In this document: piece by piece, positions 53,734 to 64,000 of the stretch
Numbering within the stretch: the stretch's first letter is position 1
How the letters are laid out: the number at the start of each line of letters is the position of its first letter
DNA from: Tetracentron sinense
Lineage: Eukaryota > Streptophyta > Magnoliopsida > Trochodendrales > Trochodendraceae
Direction of reading: 5' to 3'
Assembly (NCBI GenBank): GCA_015143295.1
Contig: CM026561.1
Span: 38,816,875 to 38,880,874 of the forward strand
Length of the DNA stretch: 64,000 bases
Notes under the pieces: generated by a model
Databases searched by the model: none
What the model saw: the letters and a program-made list of their open reading frames with translations, nothing else
Told to the model about the DNA's origin: nothing
Program-made: the position numbers and the translations under genes

Positions 53734-55920
53734 ATGGAGGAGGACCAGGAGGTAGAGATAAAGAGCTAAGCTCCTTCTTAGTTTGTCGCATCAACCACCG
53801 ATCCAACATCATGACAGTATTGCAGCAATGTTGATAGGATAGAGAAATCTAAGCAACAACTCTACTACAATTACTGTAACAAAGTGAAGAGTGGAGGTAT
53901 CACCCGAATGCGCCAACATTTAGGCGGGATTAGGGGTGATAGTCGGCCATGTACCGAGGTTCCGACTAAGGTAAGATCTTTAATTAAATATGAAATTAAG
54001 CAAAGGACTATTGAAAAAGAGCTAGAACTAGCTCTACTCAAAATATTGACTATAGACATTTCAGTGAGGAAGATTATTGAATTCCTGATGAGGAGTACAT
54101 GGAACCTCAGTATATTTCTTCCAGTGGAAGAGAATCGATCAGTGGTGGTCATATCTCTGGTAGAAAAGGAACCAGTGGCCCTCCTCCTATGTCGTCGATG
54201 CACATGGCCACACAACGCACAATGTAACAGACCCTTGATCCAAAAGATAAGGGGTTTGTAGACAGTTGTGTAAGAAGATTGTTTTATGAAAATGATTTGA
54301 CATTTAATGTTGCCAACTTGCTTGCATATGGAGAGGCGATCAACGTTATTGCCAATTATGGCCGGACGTATAAGGCCTCCTACGATATTTGAAATTTCTG
54401 GTAAACTGTTAAAAATGAGGTAGAGAAGTTAGAAAAAGAAATTGTGGGTAAGTATAAAAGATTGTGGGAGAAAAATGGATGCACGATTATGGCTAATGGT
54501 TGGAGGGATAGTAGAGGTAACAAGCTGATCAACTTTTTGGTATCTTGCCTCGGTAAGCTTGTTTTCATTAAGTCTATTTGTGTTGGAGAAGAGAGAATGA
54601 CTGGAGAGTATCTATTTTATGTACTCTTTGAAGTGATTGATGAAATCGGGCCCAACAATGTGGTGCAAGTGATCACTGATCAAGAAGTAGGAATCAAAAC
54701 AGCCTGAGCTTTATTAATGACTAAATATCCTCACTTGTATTGGAGTGCCTGCGCTGCACACGTTTTTGACCTTGTCTGTCATGATATTGAAAAGTCTGAC
54801 TTTGTGAGTCAAACAATCACAGAGGCGAGAAAAATCTTTAAATTTAATTATGGTAGTGCGTGGGTACTTGCCCGATTCCCTTGTATCTCTAACAGAAAAG
54901 ACTTGATAAGGCTAACTTCAACTTGTTTTGCCACGAGTTTTCTTGCAATATTCCGGAACATCTATGATAGGTTATGTACGGTTCAGTAACTAATTATTGA
55001 CAGTGAATTCAAATTTCATGTTTCTTCCAAAACAAGACAGGGGTAAGTCGTTATTGGTATCATCAGTGATCTAACGTTTCCAAAGAGGATGAATAGTTCA
55101 CTAATGTTTGGTGAACCTTTGCTTAAGTTGATTCGCTTTGTAGATGGTGACTTTCCTACAATGGGTCACCTTTGTGAAGCTGTTGCAAATGTTAAACATA
55201 TTTTAGCAGTTACCCATTGAGATAAGGCTAGAAAATATGAAGTTTGAAAAATTATCGACCGACGATGGAGTACCCAACTAGTCACCGATCTTCATCGGGC
55301 TGCTGTTAGACTGAATCCGGAATACGTTGTAAACTAGAGCTTTGAGTTTATCTATGATTATGGAACCAATTTCTCAGTTGGAATCACATGAGTCTCTTAC
55401 GATGTATCCAAAAAATGTCGTGCAATTTAGAAGAGGCTTCAACAACAATGATGTAGGTAAAGTTAGTTTCAATTTAAATTAGATTTTATTTTATATGACA
55501 ATGAATTTTTTATGAATCAGTATGCGTCATTTGAGAATTTGGAAGGATTTCTTAGCAGTAATTTATTGATGACATCTTCTCAAAAAAGGTCACCTAGTAT
55601 TAACTAACCCCAATATTTTTTAATTTAGATAGTTTTTTTTTTAAAAATAAAATTTGATAATACTAAGTTATTTTATCTCTAGAGTACAGATAAGTGGTGG
55701 ACATCTATCGGTGATAAACTTTTGGTGTTGCAGAAGCTTGTACTTCGCATAATAAGTCAAACGACAAGTTCATCAGGATGCGAACGTAATTGGAGCACAT
55801 TTGACCAAATTCATACAAAGTGAAGAAATCGCTTACAAATAAAAAAGGTTGAATGATTTGGTTTATGTGCTCTACAATATACATTTGCAAGGTCGAAACG
55901 AAAAGAACGATAGGATGTTG
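53734..55920 (+). pseudogene. hAT transposase (BED finger, DUF659, dimerisation domain), decayed
   Basis: ATG at 53734 (MEEDQEVEIKS, then a stop). The BED zinc-finger remnant YYNYCNKVKSGGITRMRQHL is near 53860-53920. The DUF659 region (54411-54989) has GCTIMANGWRDSRGNKLINF, VVQVITDQEVGIKTA (catalytic Asp region) and YPHLYWSACAAHVFDLV. The C-terminal hAT dimerisation domain has KWWTSIGDKL and SSGCERNWSTFD (CERNWS signature, about 55755-55815). Stops and frameshifts fall in every part. An active enzyme would bind the TIRs and move the element by cut and paste. Confidence 0.87.
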
Positions 55921-56388
55921 AAGACCACAAATCTTCTACCTGTTATCAGATCCTTTAGATGGGTGGCTATGTGACATGGAAGATGGAGAAATGGAAGAAG
56001 AAGATGTATATGATATTTTCAATCATTACTATTTTTTGTTATATTCATTTCTATTTTTTGTTATATTCATAATATTACTTTTTAAAAAAATTTATTAGCT
56101 ATTAATTATATTCTATCCGTACAAGACTAAGGAATGGGCAGATGCGAAGATCGATAATCTTCTTAATGCGACAAAAGAGACTCAATTTCGTGAAGCCAAT
56201 CCTAGTGCATGCATGGGGAGATGTGTTTGCTAAAGAAGAAATACTGTCTGAAGATCACTATAATTTTAATTTTAATCAATGGTCTATCAATGATAGTGAG
56301 ACTCGGTTTATCAAGGTGGTACTTTCTGCTATGGTTAGGGGAAATACTTTAAATTTAATTCAATGGTGGTAGGTGACTATGGTCGTCC

Positions 56389-56700
56389 CTATGGTTAGGA
56401 AAAATACTTCAAGTTTAATTTGATCCAATGGTTAGGAAAAATACTTTAAGTTTAATTTGATGGTGATGATGAGGTGGTAAGGTCTTCCCTATGGTTAGGA
56501 AAAATATTTATGTTTAATTTGATGGTGATGATGAGGTGGTAAGGTCTTCCCTATGGTTAGGAAAAATATTTATGTTTAATTTGATGGTGATGATGAGGTG
56601 GTATGATCTTCCCTACGGTTAGGAAAAATACTTTATATTTTAATTTGATGGTGATATGGACTATGGTCTTCCCTATGGTTAGGGAAGAATAATTTAAATT
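56389..56700. repeat. 62-bp minisatellite inside hAT
   Basis: About five units, beginning CTATGGTTAGGAAAAATA or a close variant at 56389, 56489, 56551, 56613 and 56673, with a partial copy near 56430. Two adjacent units (56489, 56551) are almost identical. Confidence 0.85.
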
Positions 56701-57674
56701 TTATGTGGTAAACTGGTGATAGATGATGATATTTCTTTCTTATTAGTAGTGAAACTAACTATCTTTAATTCGGTGGATGCTATATAAAATTTATGTTATT
56801 TTTGCTAGTAGATAGATATTATGATTACAGGGTTTTATAGAGAAAGAAGTCGATGTTATTTGTTTGATGAAATTTACCCATAAAAATTTAAGCACAATAC
56901 TTAATTCATCATTTATATATTTAATTTATGTTGACATTTACTTTTTGTTTGTATTGTAGGTGAACAATCGAAGAGCAAAGATCATAGAAGTGACACTTTG
57001 AAATCTGGAATTCTTGATTGTTGAAATTTTATAATACTCTTATGTAATTTTTTTTATATAAAATTTTCACGTAATCTTTGTTTATTGGCAATTGGCAACC
57101 CTAAAGTATACTTTATATCCACCATTTTGTAGATAATGAATAATTTAGTATATACTATATAATGAATATGAAAATATGGAATATATAAATCTTCGCTTAA
57201 AACTTACAAGTATGTATTATAAAGTGTACTTTATAATTTATCCTTCATTTCATGTATACATGATCATAATATATGAATTTATAATATAGTTATAAACTAT
57301 AGTTTATATACTCTTTATAAAGTATAATAATATACTATTCATAGTATACTTTATAAATTATAGCTTATAAAGTATAATATAGTAATATACTAGTAAATTA
57401 CGTATTTTAAATATTAAATATATAAAAATATCTTTAATACTATATAAAAAATATATAAAAATACTGAAGAATAAAAAAAAAAGTCATCAAATTTTGGGCG
57501 ATATTCAAAAATTTCGGACTCAAAATTTTGGAATATTTCGGATCAAATTTTGGAATAATATTATATTATTAAATGAGATTTCGGCGGGCTGTCGGCCTAA
57601 ATTCCGAAAAATTTCGTATAGAGGTGAACTTCCGAATTCGCCAAAATTTCGAAATTTTAAACCTTGCATTTAAC

Positions 57675-59982
57675 CATGCAATACTGCCTATGAATTTCAA
57701 TTTTGTCTTCATACCTGATTTTAGTATATTTTACCTGAGAAAGTTTGGGTGGCAATTTTGTAAATAACATAGAAAATAAAATCACAATTTTGCCCTTAAT
57801 CAAAATATAAAAGCTTCTTTTGTTTTAGGGTTACGTAACACTAGACGTCTTGAATGGCAATTGGCAACCCTAAAGTGACTTATCCTTTGGGAAATTTCCC
57901 TTTTAAGACCCATTTTTTGGGAGAATTCCTCTTGCCTCACTTATAAAAGCATCTCCAAGAATACTCTAACAATGCTAGAATAGGGAGCCTAAAATAGAAA
58001 ATGGTACCCCAGCACACTCCTCAAATACACGCGCTAATTTTGGGGAAGAGATTTCGCTAGCTAGATTTGGTGAACATTTATGTTCCTCAAATATTATTAT
58101 GTTTTTTTTAAAGTCTTTGAAAACCTAACAACTCTCTTCCCCTAATAGCTGGCAACGTATTATCTCTAGCAGATGCCCCGATTTCCCATCTGGGGCACCA
58201 CTCTTTGCACCATGCATGGTAATGCTACTGAGATTACCGTCATTCTGGATTTCTTCTAGATTCGTAATTTTTCCCTCATGCCCCCCCTGGAATTCATCAT
58301 GTGCTTGAGGTTCCCCGGAAGGCTTGGGGAGTCAAGGGACACGAGGAGTGAGGTGTGTTCAATGTGTGAGGTATGTGATGAGCTGATATTTCATGGGGGG
58401 CCCTTTTGCTCATGAAGGAGAGCAAAAGAGGCCCTCACTACTTAAAGGGAATGATAACCAGAACTTGGAGATGGACCAGGGTTACACAAGAAAGCAACAA
58501 ATGATAGAAAGGGGGAGGGAGAGGTCCTACCCTCTTGTTCTTCGAGCTCCAATAGGTGAGGAAGGGGTGACCGTGTGAGAGTGTCCTCTTTAGAGAAGGT
58601 GACCAGTTTCCTCCCTTAGGGACAAACTCAACACAGAGGGCTCAAGGTTTCAAGGCTATGGGGAATTTGGATTTGGCAGAGGTTGGCTTGGTGTAGAGAC
58701 AGGGTTTTTCGTTGGAAATTTTGGCATGGGAATGGCTTGAGGGGGGAGGCTTGGTATTTATAGAATTTTGGGGCTAAGGGCATGCCTATAAATTGGAGGA
58801 GGGTGGTGGGACAATCCGGAGCTATTGGAGGGTCAACTGGATTGTGTAGGGAGGTGCAACACTGTAATTCACAAGACACCTGGAATGACAATAATTCCAG
58901 TACCGAAATTCTTGGTGAAGGCAAAGAAATGAATGACGGTAAAATAACTATCGATATTTCTGGGTTTTTCTCAAAAATGGGCTTGGTCCCTCTGATATGG
59001 GTCTGGGAGATTGTTCATTACCATGAAATTAGTAATGTCGGTAATCAGATTACCGACATTATTTAAAATTTTGAATTTTTGAATTGTGGGTCCCCTAATG
59101 ATTCATTAAGGTTTGTGGGCCCATGGGGTGTTTGGCTATGGGCTTTAGGCTCTGGACCTCGGTTTTGGTTCTAAATGGGCCCTACGCCCTGGGTTTAGTT
59201 TTAGGACTCCTATAGGGCTAGGCTAGGGCTAGCTAGGGCCAAGGTCCATGCTCGGGATTAGGCTAGGTTTAGACCTAGGTCAGGGCTAGGGCTAGGGCTA
59301 GGATTGAGGTAGGCTAACCATGGTTAGGGATGGGGTGTAAAAATTGGGTGCTTACAGGTCGATTTAGATTGCTCGAAATCTTTGAAATCTTGAAAATTCA
59401 GTAACAATCACCGGGACTCTGTGAGAACAAGTTGGCGCATTGGTTAGAACTTGGGAATCAAGATTGTGACATGGACCCTATCATATTCAGATAGGGTTCC
59501 ACCCAATGTGAATTGTTCAATAGATATGGTCCACCAATCAAATCGATATAATTAGCATAAATCTTTTTCCTTGTGTCATTATCTTGCTTTTGAATTTATA
59601 CCTTGCATTTCGTGTCAAAAATAGTTAGTTGTAAGAACTTTATATGTTATTGGAAATATTTTGCTCATGATAATGTACTAATGATTTAGTACATTATCAT
59701 GTGGGCGGATGGGATGTATGTTTGGTGGTTGGATGAATATACCCACAGACATGTATGAATGATGTATAAGATACATGTACATCCTTGAAATTGTATGAAG
59801 TAATTTTTAATTGTTAACAACCATGTTCTTGTTCTGCTATACTTTGTATAGTGCATGACGGAACCCAATGGTCTATGTTAACTGTTTAAACTGCTTCGGA
59901 ATGTTTAAACTTTGTGTTTATGATAGTTTGATTTTTGTATTGATTTAAGTTCATACACATGCATGCATTGAACCTTAGATTT
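57675..59982. other. Intergenic, unassigned
   Basis: No gene. The 58393-58578 and 58628-58924 open frames lack family resemblance. A degenerate 'GGGCTAGGGCTA' tract lies at about 59214-59310. A TIR-like AGCATCTCCAAGA at 57948-57960 matches in inverted form 63056-63068. Confidence 0.4.
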
Positions 59983-61774
59983 CTCGTTTAGGCCTAAGTA
60001 TACTTGAAAAGTTGGGAATTCGGCCTACTCGGTGCCCAAATTGAGAAAACGACCTCGGATTCCCCTGAAACAGGCACTTAGGTTATGTCAAAACACACGC
60101 GTTAGAAGAAACTGCATCGAAAATCGAGCCCCGATTAGGATTTAGTGTGCGATTGTAAGTTTAGCCTAAGTATACTTGGAAAGTAGGGAATTCGGCCTAC
60201 TCGGTGCCCAAATCGGGCAAACGACATCGGATTCCCTCAAAACCAATTCCCATACTTAAGTTATGTCAAAACACACGCGTTAGAAGAAACCACATTGAAA
60301 ATTGAGCCCCAGTTAAGATTTGGTGCGCGGTTGTAGGTTTAGGCCTAAGTATACTTAGAAAGTAGGGAATTCGGCCTACTCAATGCTCAAATCAGGAAAA
60401 CGACATCAGATTCCCCCAAAATTAATTCTCAGACTTAGGTTATGTCGAAACACACTCGTTAAAAGAAACCGCATCAAAAACTGAGCCCTGGTTAGGATTT
60501 GGTGCACAGTTCAAGGTTTGGGCCTAAGTATACTTGGAAAGTAGGAAATTCGACATACTCGGTGCCCAAATTGGGCAAAAACCTCAAACTCGAAAACCAA
60601 TTCTCACACTTAGGTTATGTCGAAACACACGCGTTCGAAGAAACCATATAAAAAATCGAGCCTCGGTTAGGATTTGGTGCGCGGTTCTAGATTTAGGCTT
60701 AAATATACTTGAAAAGTAGGGAATTCGGCCTACTCGGTGCCCAAATCGGGAAAACGACCTTAGAGTCCCTCGAAACCAATTCCCACACTTAGGTTATGTC
60801 GAAACACATGCGTTAGAAGAAATCGCATCAAAAACCGAGCCCCAGTTAGGATTTAGTGTGCAGTTGTAGGTTTAGACCTAAGTATACTTCGAAAGTAGGG
60901 AATTCGACCTACTCGGTGCCCAAATCGGGAAAACGACCTCAGATTTTCTCGAAACCAATTCTCACACTTAGGTTATGTCGAAACACACGCGTTGAAAGAA
61001 ACCGCATTGAAAACCGAGCCCCGATTAGGATTTGGTGTGCAGTTATAGGTTTAGGGAATTAGGCTTAGTCAGTGCCCAAATCTGGCAAACAACCTCAGAT
61101 TCCCTCGAAACCAATTCTCACACTTAGGTTATATCGAAACACACACGTTAAAAGAAATCACATAAAAAATGAGCCCCGGTTAAGATTTGGTACACGGTTC
61201 TAGACTTAGGCCTAAGTATACTTGGAAAGTAAAGAATTCAGCCTACTTGGTGCCCAAATCGGGTAAATGACATTGGATTCCCTCGAAACCAATTCCTACA
61301 CTTAGTTTATATGGAAATATATACGTTAGAAGAAATCGCATCGAAAACCGAGCCCCGGTTAAGTTTTGGTGCACGGTTGTAGGTTTAGGCCTAAGTATAC
61401 TTGGAAAATAGGGAAATCGGCCTACTCGGTGCCGAAATTGGGCAAATGATCTCAGATTCTCTCGAAACCAATTCCCACACTTAGGTTATGTTGAAACACA
61501 CACGTTAAAAGAAACCGCATCAAAAACCGAGCCCCGATTAGTATTTGGTACGCAGTTGTAGGTTTAGGCCTAAGTATACTTGGAAATTAGGGAATTCGGC
61601 ATACTCGGTGCCCAAATCGGGCAAACGACCTCGGATTCCCCCGAAATCAATTCTCACACTTAGGTTATGTCGAAACACACGCGTTAGTAGAAATTGCCTC
61701 GAAAAATGAACCCCAATTAGGATTTGGTGTGCGATTGTAGCTTTAGGCCTAAGTATACTTGGAAAGTAGGAAAT
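59983..61774. repeat. ~179-bp satellite array, about 10 copies
   Basis: Head-to-tail units identified by GCCTAAGTATACTTGGAAAG starting at 59992, 60164, 60343, 60522, 60697, 60876, (truncated near 61053), 61210, 61389, 61568 and 61747. Spacing is mostly 179 bp. Each unit also contains GGAATTCGGCCTACTCGGTG, TAGGTTATGTCGAAACACAC and GAGCCCCGATTAGGATTTGG. Copies are diverged by point changes. The last copy is cut at 61774. Confidence 0.95.
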
Positions 61775-62685
61775 CACTATACTTTTACGTGCTTAAAACT
61801 CTATATGTATGAAAAATCGGAGATGAGTTTGTTTCTTTCCATATTAATGATGTAAATCCCTAAATTTTATCATTTCGATATTCTAATAATAAATTGTATT
61901 TTCTTGTTTTTGTTGGAGGGAGCCGACAGCATACACCTGTCGGGTTTTGGTCCAGTAGGAGGGAGCTAGGTAAACTTAGGCCCTTTTTTTAAACTACCTG
62001 GCACTTTTGTTATTATTACATTTTGGACATGTATTATGATTAGATGAATTTACTAAATTTTATCAGAATTATTATATATTTCTTACAGGTAGAAAATTGT
62101 TTGAATGTAAGTAATTTACTTATATTGCTGACAGGTACAAAAAAATTATATATATTTTTAATTTGTCACTATCAGCGGCGGTTTTTAACTGCTACTATAG
62201 GAAATAATTATATTATTATTAAAACACTAACATCGGTCGTTTTGAAACCGTCATTCTATATATGATTTATAATGGCAGTTAGAAACCGTCGCTATATCCA
62301 ATATAAATATTATTATTTAAATAGTAACTGCAATCGTATCAACCCGCAGTTATATATGCTATATGTAACAGCGGTTGAGAACCACTGCTATATAAAATAT
62401 TTGTATTATATTGTATTTTGAAACACTTGCGGTTCCTAAATAACCGTCACTATATTCAATGTAAATGATGGAATTGCTCTTAAATAACCGTCGTTAAAGG
62501 GTCTATCAAACCACCGTAGTAGTAATACTCTACAACGGCGGTTAAATTTAGTACCGCCGTTAAAGGCTTCCCTGACAAGCAATTTAACGGCGGTTTGATA
62601 AACCGCCATTTTATCTAAGGATGGAGGTTTGGGTCTTTTAGGCGGCGGTTTTGAAGCGTCGCTGAAAGTCTTGAATTTTGTAGTG
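61775..62685. mobile_element. CACTA-type (En/Spm) element end; left end tentative
   Basis: The right end ...TTGAATTTTGTAGTG at 62685 is the inverted CACTACAAAA terminus of CACTA elements. The region carries many subterminal motifs (AACCGCCG, ACCGTCGCTATA, GCGGCGGTTTT) in both orientations, typical of this superfamily. The left end may be CACTATACTTTT at 61775, where the satellite stops, but the two termini match poorly and 3-bp flanks differ. No transposase; non-autonomous or truncated. Confidence 0.55.
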
Positions 62686-64000
62686 ATCAGAGTGTCATCT
62701 CATTAAAAAAATATGACCGTTAAAAAAGTTCATCCATTGAAAAAAAACGATTGTTTGAAAAAAAAAAACTATGACCATTAGTAAAATATGACCATTGGAA
62801 AAATTCGCCCATTGAAAAAATATATGGCTCTTTTCAAAAATTTGATTGTTGAACAAAATATGTTCGTTTTCAAAAACAAACTTTTGCAATGATTTCTACT
62901 TGTTAAATTTTTTTTTTTAAAAATAATATTTAATAGAATAGAGAAGGAATATAGAGAAAATAGGGAGCGGTGTTGGAGTTGCAACTTGAAAAGGTGGTAA
63001 TTTTTTTTAGGGAGCTCTCCATTTTAGAGAAAAAATAGGAAAAAATTGGCTTTAGTCTTGGAGATGCTCTAAGAAGAAAAATGCTAGCCTCAGACGCATG
63101 TGTCACTAAATTTTCCTGAAACCTCCAGTTGAAACTTGAAACCATAACTCCTTTCTAAAAAGGTTGTTTCTGAACCTGTTGAGGGTATCAATGACAGGTA
63201 CACGCACGAGAGTTTTTGGAAACAGTTTGAAATATGAGTCTCATGGTAGTAATCCCAACGGTCAAGATAATTCAAATTCCATAAGACTTCCACAACGGTC
63301 ACGTCACCTCCATCTCCTTCATTCCAGTCACATTTCGTCCCTCCAAGACTATAGGAGACAGAACTGGAGTAAATAGAAAAAAAACCATTTGTGTGATATT
63401 CTTTTTCTTAAATCACCATTGAAGAACAAGAAGATCAAATGGATGGTTCCAAGAAGAATTTCTCATCACCCACACTAATTAGACCTTTTGTCATCCCAAA
63501 AACCAGGTACTAGTATCCTCGATGCTTCAGGTGCAAGTACCTTGAGATCTTAGATTGATGTTGGTATCCGTAACATGTGAGAAACTCAATCATGCAAATC
63601 ATACTTATGCTTACATACATGCTTGTGAGATCTTGTAAGATTTCATATTTGTGAGTTTTCATACATGTGAGCATATCTTGTAAGCATATCGTGCTTGTGA
63701 ACATATCATACTCGTAAGTTATCATAGGTGATAAATCTGCAGTTAAACTACACCTTAGATTACAAACCTAATATCATCGGAGATCCATTATAACGTCCTA
63801 TACCATTATCATAAATAACCTAAAAAACAAGACCATAATCAAGGCTTGTTTACCTGAAAATAAATCACGCATACCTTACATACATCATAAATCATGCTTA
63901 TAAACCCTTAGTTATCAAATCGAATCTTATAACCCAATAACATATTCATGAATTCCCGAAGCATATAAACAACATGTTCATAATTTATTAATCATTCATA
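62686..64000. other. Intergenic, unassigned
   Basis: No gene. 62700-62830 holds degenerate repeats of 'ATGACCGTTAAAAAA/CCCATTGAAAAAA' type. 63590-63720 repeats 'CATACTTGTGAGCATATC'-like motifs. Otherwise unremarkable. Confidence 0.4.

Larger units (their letters stand above)
53045..57666 (+). mobile_element. hAT transposon, 4.62 kb, 8-bp TSD
   Basis: Terminal inverted repeats start CAAGGTTTGAAATTT (left) and CAAGGTTTAAAATTT (right, inverted), with further 'CGAAATTTCGG'-type subterminal repeats. Flanks AATTTAAC (53037-53044) and CATTTAAC (57667-57674) agree at 7 of 8. Encloses a decayed DUF659-type hAT transposase gene on the plus strand. Appears full length but inactive. Confidence 0.87.
57948..63068. 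mobile_element. Possible TIR element bounding the satellite region
   Basis: AGCATCTCCAAGA (57948-57960) and its exact inverted copy TCTTGGAGATGCT (63056-63068) match 13 of 13. Such 'GCATCTCCAA' ends are frequent in plant DNA elements. No convincing duplication, and the 5-kb interior is other repeats, so these may be ends of two separate MITEs. Confidence 0.25.

Noticed and set aside
58393-59066. Several short open frames in a GC-richer stretch
   Set aside because: No recognised domain, no consistent splice structure, frames on both strands.
59214-59310. Interstitial telomere repeat
   Set aside because: The 'GGGCTAG' motif differs from the plant telomere unit TTTAGGG and is irregular.
59983-61774. 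CRISPR-like regular repeats
   Set aside because: Units are contiguous ~179-bp tandem copies without unique spacers, in a plant genome; this is a satellite.
1-64000. tRNA, rRNA or snoRNA genes
   Set aside because: Only degenerate box A/B motifs in SINEs were found; no cloverleaf-forming tRNA or other structural RNA was recognised by eye.

Overview
The window is nuclear DNA from a flowering plant. It is AT-rich, has GT-AG introns and many microsatellites, and is packed with plant-type transposable elements. I cannot name the species; one large, TE-filled intron fits a woody early-diverging eudicot or magnoliid, but that is a guess.

One intact host gene is supported: a CCAAT-box transcription factor subunit of the NF-YA (HAP2) family on the + strand. 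It has a TATA box at 11890, a 5' UTR exon ending at 12071, a 5' UTR intron, and five coding exons (13080-13350, 15967-16088, 16260-16331, 17120-17284, 49844-50293). These join without a frame break into 359 codons plus stop. The 3' UTR carries a 21-nt site of the miR169 target type at 50534-50554. The last intron is 32,559 bp and falls inside the conserved NF-YA domain, between the subunit-interaction helix and the CCAAT-recognition segment.

Layout: 1-11.5 kb is upstream intergenic DNA with tRNA-derived SINEs, foldback MITEs and a diverged pair of ~0.8-1 kb direct repeats. 11.5-17.3 kb holds the NF-YA promoter and first four coding exons, with hAT-type MITEs in the introns. 17.3-49.8 kb is the giant intron. 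It holds (a) a minus-strand Ty1/copia element (copia A, 19125-33365) interrupted by a hAT-like element (21035-29233), itself interrupted by a long-TIR element (21621-29023), which holds a second copia (copia B, 22381-28733, TSD ACAAA), whose RT is split by a small hAT element (23771-24712); (b) a 9.76-kb minus-strand Ty3/gypsy element (35771-45528, TSD CTTTC) with a degenerate antisense ORF typical of the Tat clade; and (c) a decayed RTE-type LINE (46.56-48.45 kb). 49.8-50.9 kb is the last exon and 3' UTR. 51-64 kb is intergenic, with a complete but decayed hAT transposon (53045-57666), a ~179-bp satellite array (59983-61774) and a CACTA-type terminus (to 62685).

No retroelement or transposon reading frame looks functional: all show stops, frameshifts or altered catalytic residues. 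Boundaries, repeat matches and domain calls were made by eye, without database searches.
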